A stretch of DNA of 64,000 bases from Kovacikia minuta CCNUW1 (lineage in GTDB: Bacteria; Cyanobacteriota; Cyanobacteriia; Leptolyngbyales; Leptolyngbyaceae), in assembly GCF_020091585.1 (NCBI RefSeq), contig NZ_CP083582.1:5528536-5592535 (forward strand). Reading direction: 5' to 3'. The notes beneath the pieces are model-generated. The model saw only the letters and a program-made list of their open reading frames with translations. It was not told where the DNA came from and made no database searches. Shown here piece after piece: positions 43,496 to 51,995 of the stretch. Both the position numbers and the translations under genes were made by a program. Numbering within the stretch: position 1 is the first letter of the stretch; each line of letters opens with the position of its first letter.

Positions 43496-44938
43496 TTAGT
43501 ACGCGCCCTTTCCAAAGAGGACAATTTTGCAGGTTTCTAGCAGGATTTCCAAATCCAGGTTGAGCGACCAATTATCGATGTAATAAAGGTCTAAACGGGC
43601 GGCATCGTTGAAGGCGTCAATTTCAGAACGTCCGGAGATTTGCCAAAGTCCGGTAATACCCGGAAGCACCTGGTGACGGGTATGGTGCCACGGGTCGAAC
43701 CGTTCCACATCCCGCAACGGTAGCGGACGGGGACCCACCAGGCTCATTTGCCCCAGCAAAACATTCAGCAATTGGGGTAACTCATCAATGCTGGTGCGCC
43801 GGAGAAAGCGTCCGATCGCCGTAATCCTAGGGTCCTGCTTGAGCTTGAACATGACCCCATCCCCAGATTCATTCTGGTGCTCCAGATCCTTTTGAAGTGC
43901 CGCAGCGTTGACAACCATTGTCCGGAACTTCCACATCTGAAAGACCTTTCCATGCAGCCCCATGCGTTCCTGACAAAAGAAAACGGGGCCAGGAGCGGTC
44001 AGTTTGAGGGCGATCGCTACCCCCAAAAACAGTGGCGATAGCACAATTAGCCCCAGAAAAGCTCCTACGAAATCCATCATTCGCTTGAGGCGGTAGTCCC
44101 AACCGTTGAGAAAGGGAACTTCCAACCGCAGGGTCGGTAAACCAGCAATCACTTCCGGGATGCCGCGACGATGTAGCACCTCCAGGCTAGATGGCATTAA
44201 CCGGAGGGTAATGTCTGCCCGCCGAAGTTGCCAGTACAGACTGGAAGCCAGTTCCGTTTGGGGCAAACTTTCCGCCAGCACTTCCTTTGCTTTGGAATTC
44301 AAAATTGCCTGAATTGTGTCAGGGCTACTGGCAGCAGCAGCAAGCGCAGTCCCAACCACCTGGTAGCGGGAGCGCCGCTTCAACACATGGGTCAGAATGG
44401 TGAGCCGTTCCCCAGAGGCAATTAAAAAGATGGGCACCTGCGCCTGAGTCCGTTCAAATTGCTTTAAAGCCAGTGCAATCACAAGTCGAAAGCCAATGAC
44501 GAGTGCCACACTGCTGAACCAGGCGGTGAAAAAGAGCGATCGGGGTGCATCCAGTTTTGGATCGTAGAAATAGCTGAGAACCAGGGACAACAGGTATACG
44601 AGGCTGACCAATTTCCCCGATCGAAGGTAATTTTTCCACTGGGTAGAAGAACTATAAAGCCCATTGCCAGCAAACAAAACCAGTGTCACCGCCGCAAACA
44701 CCCAAAACAGACTGGGCAACCCCAACCAGACAAACCAGTCAAGCTGCTGGGGCAGGGGAGAATAAAACTGGTTCAGGTGTCTGGCAAGATGCCACGCCAG
44801 CGCCAGCGCCAGCACATCCCCCAGTAGCAGGATCGTGATCCGATACCACTGCTCAGCTATTCTGCCGGAAAAAGTAAATTTCCGAGGGGCACGAATATCC
44901 GTGGGTTGTCTATAGGGTTCACCCGAAAAACCATCCAT
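43496..44938 (-). CDS. Exopolysaccharide polyprenyl-phosphate sugar transferase
   Basis: About 480 residues from ATG 44938 (AGGTG 7 nt upstream); ATG 44956 is an alternative and TTG 45016 unlikely. Four N-terminal transmembrane spans are followed by a CoA-binding-like/Rossmann middle region (PIFLIASGERLTILTHVLKR) and another membrane helix. The bacterial sugar-transferase domain has GPVFFCQERMGLHGKVFQMW, KFRTMVVNA, RRTSIDELPQLLNVLLGQMS, LVGPRPLPLRDVERF and PGITGLWQISGRSEIDAF. It should transfer a sugar-1-phosphate from a nucleotide sugar to undecaprenyl phosphate, starting a surface polysaccharide repeat unit. The gene upstream on the same strand is a WecG-type glycosyltransferase, probably the next step. 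Confidence 0.92.
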   Translation of the reverse strand: MDGFSGEPYRQPTDIRAPRKFTFSGRIAEQWYRITILLLGDVLALALAWHLARHLNQFYSPLPQQLDWFVWLGLPSLFWVFAAVTLVLFAGNGLYSSSTQWKNYLRSGKLVSLVYLLSLVLSYFYDPKLDAPRSLFFTAWFSSVALVIGFRLVIALALKQFERTQAQVPIFLIASGERLTILTHVLKRRSRYQVVGTALAAAASSPDTIQAILNSKAKEVLAESLPQTELASSLYWQLRRADITLRLMPSSLEVLHRRGIPEVIAGLPTLRLEVPFLNGWDYRLKRMMDFVGAFLGLIVLSPLFLGVAIALKLTAPGPVFFCQERMGLHGKVFQMWKFRTMVVNAAALQKDLEHQNESGDGVMFKLKQDPRITAIGRFLRRTSIDELPQLLNVLLGQMSLVGPRPLPLRDVERFDPWHHTRHQVLPGITGLWQISGRSEIDAFNDAARLDLYYIDNWSLNLDLEILLETCKIVLFGKGAY

Positions 44939-45137
44939 AGAAGCACCTGGGGGCATTGAAAAGGAAGCATGCTCAGTATTCCGCAAATCGTTGGAAAAAC
45001 TGACTCCTGTTTGCAAGAATTTTTAGGGGCAGGGGTCAGGAGTCAGGGGTCAGTCAGGTATCAGGGGTCAGGGGTTAGAAAGAGGATAAATAAAAAGCAT
45101 CCCCATCCCTCATCCTTTATCCCTCATCCTTCATCCT

Positions 45138-45905
45138 TCATCCTTTCCCCCTTCCCCTTTCCCTCAACAACTGCATCCCAAACAACACCACAAAAGCAGG
45201 ATTATTAATCAGATAGCGTTGCCATAGGCGGCGCGGCTCCATTGCAAAACGGTAGAGCCATTCCAATCCGCGTGCCATCATCCAACGGGGTGCCTGGGAA
45301 ACTTCTCCGCTGTGAAAGCTGAAGGCTGCCCCAACGCCAATCATAACGGCTTGCAGGTTGCCCTGCTGGCGGGCCATCCATTCTTCCTGCTTGGGGCAGC
45401 CTAAACCCACCAGTACTACGGTGGCACCAGACCTGTGAATTCGTTCAATGTCTTGGGTCTCTTCTTGGGGAGTCAGGGGGCGGAAGGGAGGAGAATGGCT
45501 GCCGACGATCGCGAGTGTTGGAAACCACTGTTTGAGATTTTGTTGAAGTGCTTCCAGGGTCGCTTTTGTCCCACCATAAAGATAAATCGGGATGCCAGCA
45601 TCGGCAGCCCGTTCACACCAAGCCAGCATCAAATCTGGTCCATAAACTCGCGGTTGATCTTTAATTCCTAACCGCCGTAATCCCCAGACCAGTGGCATCC
45701 CATCTGGGGTTACCAGCGCTGCCCCGTTCACCAGATTCTGAAATGCCCGATTCCAATAAGCGGTCATCACTACATGCACATTTGCTGCCACAACGTAACA
45801 AGAGGTTTTGGTTGCTGCCCAGGATTGGATGCGATCGCAGGCATCCTCATAGCGGGTTGCATCAATGCGAGTCCCTAAAATGAAACGAGAAGGAATCGGA
45901 GACAT
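45138..45905 (-). CDS. WecG/TagA/CpsF-family glycosyltransferase
   Basis: 255 residues, full length for the family. Characteristic segments are VVAANVHVVMTAYWNRAFQN, TPDGMPLVWGLRRLG, RVYGPDLMLAWCERAADAGI, YLYGGTKATLEALQQNL, VVLVGLGCPKQEEWMARQQG and MIGVGAAFSFHSGEVSQAPR, ending with GLEWLYRFAMEPRRLWQRYL. Members transfer a UDP-activated amino sugar or mannosaminuronic acid to a lipid-linked sugar on the cytoplasmic membrane face. It precedes the sugar-transferase gene on the same strand, with about 200 bp of simple repeats between them. Co-function in exopolysaccharide assembly is inferred. Confidence 0.92.
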   Translation of the reverse strand: MSPIPSRFILGTRIDATRYEDACDRIQSWAATKTSCYVVAANVHVVMTAYWNRAFQNLVNGAALVTPDGMPLVWGLRRLGIKDQPRVYGPDLMLAWCERAADAGIPIYLYGGTKATLEALQQNLKQWFPTLAIVGSHSPPFRPLTPQEETQDIERIHRSGATVVLVGLGCPKQEEWMARQQGNLQAVMIGVGAAFSFHSGEVSQAPRWMMARGLEWLYRFAMEPRRLWQRYLINNPAFVVLFGMQLLRERGRGKG

Positions 45906-46170
45906 CAGGAGAAGGAAATTGAGAAAGTAATCATTGAAACTAAATTCAAATTATGATCCTGCAATTACAGGTTTCCCAAAACTTCAGTCAGATTAGGGGT
46001 ATGGGGCTAAAACTTCAGAATCCCTTGAAGACAGACGCATTTAGGCTTTAGCAGACCTGGGAGAATTAGAGCTATCCGCTATCAGTGGTCAGCAAAAAGC
46101 TGACAGCGGGCTGTTACCGCTTAATGATTAAGTTTCGCTCCTAATTGATTTAGGGCTGCTATTGCTGTGC
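45906..46170. other. Intergenic spacer with partial MITE-like end, no gene seen
   Basis: A hairpin GTCAGCAAAAAGCTGAC lies at 46088-46104. CTCCTAATTGATTTAGGGCTGC at 46138-46159 resembles the right end of the 93-95 bp repeats at 11630 and 23625, so a decayed third copy is likely. Confidence 0.4.
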
Positions 46171-46650
46171 TTAAAGTTTCTTAAAATATCTGGCAACCGG
46201 GAACAGCTCGAATCCTGCTTTTTCATAGGTATAACGCGCTGGGGCATGACCGGGATCACCTCCTGTTTCAACCATCGCAATCGCCATTCCAGCATTTTTC
46301 ATCCGGTCAAGGGCAAACTCTACCAGTGCACTGCCAATACCCTGACCTTGGAAGTCTGGATCGACCGCAACCATATAGATTTCACCCATGCTATCTTCTG
46401 GGTGTAGCTTCACGGCTACAAAGCCGACCGCCAAACCTGAGTCGATCGCAACCCAGACCTGCGTGTCTTCCGCAGCGCATACATCCTCAATCGCTTTTTG
46501 CTGGTTAACACGCCAATCCTTGGGATAGAACGCCCGATAAACATCAGCGTTCATCGCCTTCTGAATTGAATCAAAAACCGGAGTCCAAGCTCGCAGGGAA
46601 AGACAAATCACAGCATCAAGGTGGCAAGGTTTGTAGGGTTCAATCTGCAT
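46171..46650 (-). CDS. GNAT family N-acetyltransferase
   Basis: 159 residues, one GNAT domain. The acetyl-CoA-binding loop is VDPDFQGQGIGSALVEFALD at about residues 95-115, preceded by the beta strand SMGEIYMVAV. The C-terminal motif is HAPARYTYEKAGFELFPVARYFKKL, typical of small acetyltransferases that act on peptides, amines or antibiotics. No specific substrate can be read. It stands alone, with the start at ATG 46650. Confidence 0.9.
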   Translation of the reverse strand: MQIEPYKPCHLDAVICLSLRAWTPVFDSIQKAMNADVYRAFYPKDWRVNQQKAIEDVCAAEDTQVWVAIDSGLAVGFVAVKLHPEDSMGEIYMVAVDPDFQGQGIGSALVEFALDRMKNAGMAIAMVETGGDPGHAPARYTYEKAGFELFPVARYFKKL

Positions 46651-47017
46651 ACACTTTGGTTTTTGTCAGAAATCACATGAGTAGTTTAAGCGCACCTTTG
46701 GTTGGTTGATGCACTGTCATCGTTTAGTCAGGGATTATGAGCGATTACCAGAGACATCCGAGGCTTTTATCTGCTTGGCCATGATCCGTATTATGGTCAG
46801 GCGGTTGGCATAAATTTTGACCCCTCAAATCTTTTCAAACATCCTCTTAACTCATCACGCTGACTTAGACCTGAACTTTTTAAACATTCTCTGCAAAAAG
46901 AGTACCCCGGCGGGTAATAGTTAAGGCTTTAAAGTTTCTTCAAAATGGCAATTAAAGATAGCTTCTACCTGACTTCAAGGTTTTAGCGAACTATTAATTG
47001 ACAAAGGGAATTACGCA
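46651..47017. other. Intergenic region with a solo MITE end, no gene seen
   Basis: CTTTTCAAACATCCTC at 46831-46846 is identical to the right terminal repeat of MITEs A-C but has no matching left end nearby, so it is a remnant. A similar word, TTTTTAAACATTCTCT, follows at 46878-46893. No coding frame is supported. Confidence 0.55.
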
Positions 47018-47404
47018 ATGCCTACACTAACTTTCTGGGAAATTACGTGTAACCAAATTAAACCTGCGGGTGGAGCAATTGAGCTATATATCCCAACCAG
47101 TCAAAATCAAACAGATGCAAATTCCCCAAACCAGAAGGGATTAAAGATTTGGAAAGGGACAAAACCCATGATTCCAGGGCAGATTGTGAACTTTAATGCC
47201 CTACCCCCAGACCAAAAACCTGTTCCCGTCAGCTTTATCAATCCTGTTAGAATTACGCTTTGGGACGTTAAGCATCAATTTCCTGTCAAAACCATTGAAA
47301 TCAACCCTACAAATGTAAATTCAAGTTACACTTTCGAGTATTTTGGCGGAAAATATACCTTGAATTGTGTATTAACTGCCGATAGTGGGGTTTTAGTTGC
47401 TTGA
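47018..47404 (+). CDS. Small hypothetical protein, paralog A of a tandem pair
   Basis: 128 residues, no signal peptide or membrane helix. The pattern of alternating hydrophobic residues suggests a beta-sandwich: LTFWEITCNQIKPAGGAIEL, FNALPPDQKPVPVSFINPVR, TLWDVKHQ, IEINPTNVNSS and YFGGKYTLNCVL. The same landmarks (ITCN, GG-I-L, ALP--QP, FINP-R--LWD, EI-PTNV-SS, YFGG-YTLN) occur in the next gene, so the two are paralogs. AAAGGGAA lies upstream as ribosome site. I do not recognise the family. Its position before a TpsA-type secreted protein may be coincidental. Confidence 0.7.
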   Translation: MPTLTFWEITCNQIKPAGGAIELYIPTSQNQTDANSPNQKGLKIWKGTKPMIPGQIVNFNALPPDQKPVPVSFINPVRITLWDVKHQFPVKTIEINPTNVNSSYTFEYFGGKYTLNCVLTADSGVLVA

Positions 47405-47439
47405 AGTTTATGCTCTAAAATGAACTCCGCGTAGGGGTT

Positions 47440-47590
47440 CTAGGGCGTGCTTTAAAACCTTCGGGTTCGTTTCCTTGACGCTTGGTGATCCCCCTAAATC
47501 CCCCTTAAAAAGGGGGACTTTGAATGGTTTGGGCTCCCTCCTTTTTAAGGAGGGTTGGGGAGGATCAAGGGTTTTCAAGCACTGCCTAGG
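47440..47590. repeat. MITE-like element with G+C-rich hairpin centre
   Basis: Imperfect inverted ends TAGGGCGTGCTTTAAAACC (47441-47459) and the complement of TAGGCAGTGCTTGAAAACC surround CCCCCTAAATCCCCCTTAAA-type sequence. That sequence is related to the centre of MITEs A-C but has different ends. No open frame. Confidence 0.55.
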
Positions 47591-47852
47591 GCGTCAGCTA
47601 CTTAATCTCCAAAGATTGGGTTTCTTTGAGTTGTTGAGCTTACAAAATTCTGGTACTTCCAGAACAGAAACCCGATTGATTGACCAACGCTCCAGAGTTT
47701 AAGCGGGACTCACGCAAAGATTCCCAGCTTCTATGACGAAGTAATTTGTACGCTGTTGGATCTTTGCCAGAAGTCAGGAATCTGAGTTCTTTATCGTCAG
47801 TTCTGTTCGTTAGTCGTTGTTGAATTCGTTTGTTGTAACGGAGCCTAACAAT

Positions 47853-48428
47853 ATGCCGATTCTAGACATTAATAAAATTACTTGCAATAACCGGAAAAGT
47901 ACCGGAGGTCCGATTCAGTTGCGGGTAATAGTTCCCAATCCTCCTAACCAGCCACCACCCTGGGGGGAAGCAAAATCTTTTCTCACAAATGAATTTGTAG
48001 ATTTCGATGCGTTACCATCCTCTCAACAGCCAAATCCGATTCCTTTTATTAATCCAATTCGGGTTGAACTCTGGGACGATAGGTATGCAACTAAAGTTGA
48101 CGAGATCGAGATTCGTCCGACCAATGTTGGTTCATCCCCAGCTAGCCCACCCGCTCAACCAACTTTTACCTATTTTGGTGGGTCTTACACCTTGAACTAT
48201 GTAGTCGCCGCTAATGCCGCAGGACTGCTTCTCGCCTACGTGGTGTCAGCGTTCACATTAGTTACCACTTTTTTAGCCGACTTTACCCGATTAACACTTG
48301 AAACCGCCCGTAGTTTCTTGAGGTTGATTATTGCGCCTTTTCGCCGTTCGATCGGAGATAGAAATAATGGTACGGAAGCCTTCTCAACAGATGATTCGAA
48401 GCCATTAGATCTAGATAATGGAGGCTGA
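47853..48428 (+). CDS. Hypothetical membrane-anchored paralog B of the tandem pair
   Basis: 191 residues from ATG 47853, which aligns with the start of paralog A; an upstream in-frame start at 47817 would add 12 residues. Residues 1-120 repeat the predicted beta-sandwich of the previous gene (ITCNNRKSTGGPIQL, PFINPIRVELWDDRY, EIRPTNVGSS, YFGGSYTLNYVV). Unlike paralog A it continues into a hydrophobic helix (AAGLLLAYVVSAFTLVTTFL) and an amphipathic basic segment (LIIAPFRRSIGDRNN), so the domain is probably tethered to a membrane. Function unknown. The pair looks like a duplicated module with one free and one anchored form. Confidence 0.7.
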   Translation: MPILDINKITCNNRKSTGGPIQLRVIVPNPPNQPPPWGEAKSFLTNEFVDFDALPSSQQPNPIPFINPIRVELWDDRYATKVDEIEIRPTNVGSSPASPPAQPTFTYFGGSYTLNYVVAANAAGLLLAYVVSAFTLVTTFLADFTRLTLETARSFLRLIIAPFRRSIGDRNNGTEAFSTDDSKPLDLDNGG

Positions 48429-48516
48429 ATTGATTCAGAGGAATGATTCAGACAAAATCCACCGATAATTATCAAAATCCACCGATAATTATGTCGATCG
48501 CAATCAACAGGTAAGC

Positions 48517-51500
48517 ATGAGATGGGTTATTCGGATAGCTCAAATTGCTGGCAGTATTTTATGGGTCAGCCTGCCGGTAAACGTTTCTACTCAGGCACAA
48601 CAAATTGTGCCAGATACAACTCTGGGCAATGAAAGTTCTGTCCTGAGAACAAATGTGAATGTGAATGGCTCTTTGTCCGATCGCATCGATGGCGGTGCCA
48701 GACGAGGTAGTAATCTCTTTCACAGCTTTTCAGAATTTGGGGTGAGGGAAGGACAAAGGGTCTATTTCAACAATCCGGCAGGAGTGATTAACATTCTGGG
48801 GCGGGTAACCGGATCAAACCTATCCAATATTCTGGGGACGCTTGGTGTTACGGGGGGAACTGCAAACCTGTTTCTGATAAATCCTAACGGAATTCTCTTC
48901 GGGCAAAATGCCCGTCTAGATGTAGGTGGTTCCTTTGTTGCCAGCACAGCCAGAAGTTTGACCTTTGCAGATGGAACTCAATTTGTTGCGGCTCCTGCAC
49001 AGTCACAACCCTTACTAACCATATCAACCCCAATTGGCTTGCAGTTTGGAACCGCTCCTCAGGCAATTTCTGTGATTGGACTGGATGGCTTGCTGAGTAA
49101 TCTTACTGGGCTTGGTTTGCGGGTTCCAAATGGAAAGACCCTGGCACTGATAGGGGGTAATGTGACCCTGGAGGGTGGATTGTTGACCGCACCAGGGGGG
49201 CACGTTGAATTAGGTGGCCTCGCTGGTGCTGGAACCGTGGGCTTAAGTGATAGTAATGGCAGTTTGCGGCTGCGTTTTCCCCCTAATGTAGAGTGGGCAA
49301 ATGTATCTCTCACCAGCTCAGTGAATCGGTTTCCCGACGAAGGTGGGCCTGTCCGCATTGGTGGAAACAACAGTGGCGATAACATTTCAATTAATGCCAA
49401 TGTTCTCTTATTGAACGGTGGAACTTTCAATAGCACTTCCAATACTGGTAATAGTGGCAATATTGAGGTTAATGCTACGTCGGTCTATTTAAGAAACAAG
49501 GCTGAAATTGATTCTAGTAACTCTGGTGGAGCAGAAGCCGGAACTGTGAATATTCAAGCTCGTGAGAACGTTTTTATTGAAGGTGAAAGCACCCTCTCTA
49601 GCCGAACCGATGGACAGGGCAACGGGGGAAATATTCGAATCGAAGCTGGCTCCCTCTCTATTGCAAGTGGAGGTCGCTTAACAAGTTCCACCACTGGGTC
49701 GGGGAACGCGGGAAAAATCTCTTTAATCGTTCGAGATGCAACAACGATCGTCAATAGTTCAATTAACAGTTCGGCTGGAGTCTCACTTGGAGGAGCTTTT
49801 GGAGATGCAGGTGACATCGAGATTCAAACCGGAACGCTTTCCATGACAGATGGGGCAGGCTTTTTTACCGCAAATACGGGCGAGAAGAGAGCAGGAAACA
49901 TCACCATTAACGCCCGTGATAGCGTCTCGCTGAACAAAAGTTACATCTTCAATCCAAATCCTAACAATGGTGTAAGTGGCAGCATCAATATTAATGCCAA
50001 ATCCTTCTCCTCGGTTGATAGTGCCCTCATCGTTGCCACCTTTGGAAGTAGCGATGCAGGAAGCATTTCAATTAACACTTCTGAATCCGTCATCGTTTCC
50101 AGTGTTAACCCAGATCTCAATCAGCTTGCGGGTATTCGGTTAACGACACCAGGGATCTATACCAGTACAACTGCTGGTGGAAAGGCTGGAAACTTAACGA
50201 TTAAAACTGGAGTACTTCAGGTACGAGGTGGGGCAAGGTTATCTGCCTCTACTTCAGGACCGGGCGAGGGAGGAGCATTGACGATCAATGCTGCCTCTAT
50301 GGAGCTAAATGGTACTTCGGCGAATGGTCAATCTCCTAGCGGCTTGTTTACTGAAACTTTGGGCGCTGGACCGGCTGGAAATATGATATTAACCGTTGAT
50401 CAGCTCAATATTCAGAATGGGGCTCAAATTTCAGCCTCAACCTCTGGTACAGGGCGACCTGGGGATATTTCAATCCGCAATGCGAACTCAGTTAATCTCT
50501 CGAATGGCTCTATCTCCACTGCGGTGAATCAGCGTGCTGTGGTGAACTCGGCTGAAGGACGAGGTAATATTGAAATTCAAACCCGCAACCTTGCTTTAGA
50601 CGGCGATCGTGCTCAAATTACCGCCAGTACATTTGGGCAGGGAGATGCGGGCAATATTCGTGTTCAGGCTAATTCCGTTGCTCTGAATAATGGTGCTTCG
50701 ATTTCAACTGCGGTGAATCAGGGCGCGATTGGTCAGGGGGGCAACATTAACATTCAAACTGGGGACATCGCTCTGAGCAATGGTGCTCAAATTACTGCCA
50801 GAACGGAAGGACAGGGAACAGCAGGCAATATCACAATCACCGCCAATACTTTTGATGCCACCCGTGGAGGACAACTTCGCACGTCCACCGCAAGCGGTAG
50901 TAATGCAGGCAATATCACCTTAAACCTGCGCGATCGCCTCGACCTTTCAGGCGCAAATACGGGTTTATTTGCAGATACCGAACAGGGTTCCACAGGGGAG
51001 GGAGGTAGCATCTTCATCGACCCCAGAACTGTCATGATTCGCGATGGGGCGAGGATTGCCGTGAATAGTGAAGGATTTGGGAGGGGGGGAGATATCTATC
51101 TGCAAGCGGGAAGATTGACCCTGGATAACCAGGCAAAGATTTCAGCCGAAACTGCCAGCAATCAAGGCGGCAATATTACCCCTGCAACTACAAGACCTCC
51201 TGTTGCTCCGCGATCGTAGTCTAATTTCTGCAACCGCAGGCACCGCTCAAGCAGGTGGGGATGGAGGCAACATTTATATCAATGCCCCTTTTATTGTCTC
51301 GGTTCTTGCAGAAAACAACGATATCCGGGCAAATGCTTTCACAGGCAGGGGCGGTAATGTAACCATCAATGCTGAGGGAATTTTTGGGATTCAACCCCAA
51401 TTATTTGATACCCCCGAAAGTGATATCACTGCCAGTTCTCAATTTGGGCTTAGCGGTGTAGTGACGATCAACATTCTAGATATTGACCCCAGTCGGGGGT

Positions 51501-51925
51501 TAGTTCCGCTACCCGTTAGTCTGGTCGATCCATCGCAACTCATCGCCCAGGGATGTTCTCCTAGAGGAGCGCAAGCAACCAGTTCCTTTGTCACCACAGG
51601 GCGGGGTGGGTTGCCCCCCAGTCCAACCGATCCGCTCACAAGTGAAGCTGTGGCGACGGGTTGGGTGACCGTAGAGGAAGGGATGAAGGATGAGGGCGGA
51701 GGGATGAGGATGGAGAATGGAGGAGACGCGGGGACGCGGGGACGCGGAGACATGGGCAGTTCAACTCAAAATTCAAAATTCAAAACTCAAAACTCTCCTC
51801 GATCGGCTCCCATCATTGAAGCTCAAGGTTGGGTGAAAGACGCCAAGGGAAATGTCTTTTTGGTTTCGACCTCGCCCGTACCTGTACCGCGTGATCCTGC
51901 GATCGCCCGTCCGACCTGTCCTTGA
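48517..51925 (+). pseudogene. TpsA-type secreted protein (filamentous haemagglutinin N-terminal domain), one apparent frameshift
   Basis: About 1,135 residues in two frames. It opens with a signal peptide (MRWVIRIAQIAGSILWVSLP ... STQAQQ) and the two-partner-secretion domain: FHSFSEFGVREGQRVYFNNP, GVINILGRVTGSN and NLFLINPNGILFGQNARLDV. Long beta-helix repeats follow (NAGNITL, GTAGNITITA, GDAGNIRVQA, ISTAVNQGAI). The first frame stops at 51219. Removing one C from CCCC at about 51179-51182 lets it continue ITLQLQDLLLLRDRSLISAT into the second frame and a C-terminal domain ending ARPTCP. Residues in the tail near 51670-51800 derive from simple repeats (STQNSKFKTQNS). Family members are exported by a TpsB outer-membrane channel; none is encoded nearby. 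Confidence 0.82.
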
Positions 51926-51995
51926 TCAGAATTAAAAATTAAGAATCCTAGGGACGGAGCTTTGATTTAACCCTCGCTCCTCGTCTCCTACCGCC

